53,126 bases of DNA from Fen-1258 sp041658245 (GTDB lineage Bacteria > Bacteroidota > Ignavibacteria > Ignavibacteriales > Melioribacteraceae): NCBI GenBank assembly GCA_041658245.1, contig JBBAAM010000022.1, forward strand, positions 1-53,126, given 5' to 3'. Under the pieces are notes generated by a model. The model saw only the letters and a list, made by a program, of their open reading frames with translations. It was not told the origin of the DNA and did no database searches. A program made the position numbers and the translations under genes. Every line of letters starts with the position of its first letter. Position 1 is the stretch's first letter. Below, in pieces: positions 53,120 through 53,126 of the stretch.

Positions 53120-53126
53120 TCACTTA

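Overview
The window is AT-rich, gene-dense bacterial DNA. A secreted protein encoded at 37.7-39.8 kb ends in a type IX secretion (T9SS) sorting domain with the motif NYPNPFNP. There are also many periplasmic or outer-membrane repeat proteins, a one-component-style propeller histidine kinase, and dispersed GTCATTCTGA / GAAGAATCT palindromic repeats. Together these point to the Ignavibacteriota or a close relative in the Bacteroidota-Chlorobiota group. That placement is inference from sequence style, not from a marker gene. No rRNA, tRNA or CRISPR array was seen.

Left part (1-5.05 kb, minus strand): a large multi-PAS membrane sensor gene is cut in two by a ~1.17 kb insertion. The insertion carries one ORF that fuses a sigma-54 (RpoN)-like C-terminal region to a GIY-YIG nuclease. 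An 11-bp direct repeat borders the insertion, and removing one copy plus the insert rejoins the sensor reading frame exactly. Both ORF junctions are ATGA stop/start overlaps. From 5.05 to 5.73 kb lies a gene-free stretch of palindromic repeats. At 5.7-13.7 kb are core-metabolism and housekeeping genes (aminotransferase, aroE, TPR protein, sucC), with a decayed GIY-YIG gene among repeats, a galactokinase-like protein with broken motifs, and a three-gene PIN-domain module that resembles toxin-antitoxin loci.

Middle part (13.9-33.4 kb): a YceI-family protein, an ABC exporter with a LolA-like protein, an AmpG-like transporter with a large insertion, a lipoprotein, a YbaK-type deacylase, rfbA, a DUF454 protein and a long coiled-coil protein. 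A cassette of AMP-ligase, acyl carrier protein and MBOAT acyltransferase follows, which copies the logic of Dlt systems. It is preceded by a membrane-anchored protein that may be the N-terminus of a lost SGNH partner. A TPR/beta-barrel outer-membrane protein, an M23 peptidase and a HAD phosphatase complete the section.

Right part (33.7-53.1 kb, all plus strand): a propeller sensor kinase and a LuxR-type response regulator, with a near-identical 20-bp palindrome on each side of the regulator gene. After them comes a long series of exported repeat proteins: a Ycf48/BNR-like T9SS protein, a probable outer-membrane protein, a PQQ-like propeller, a membrane protein with a PH-like tail, two paralogous proteins with ten GPY repeats each, TPR proteins, a WG-repeat protein, an unknown cytosolic-looking protein, and an exported cysteine-rich TPR protein. 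I infer that the two-component pair controls at least the first of these units, which ends at a strong terminator near 43.1 kb.

Gaps over 300 bp are 5052-5726 and 6921-7432, both filled with repeats or a pseudogene. Gaps of 200-300 bp at 11060-11293, 19299-19538, 24495-24763, 28784-28994, 33409-33701 and 37452-37709 hold no further gene that I can support.
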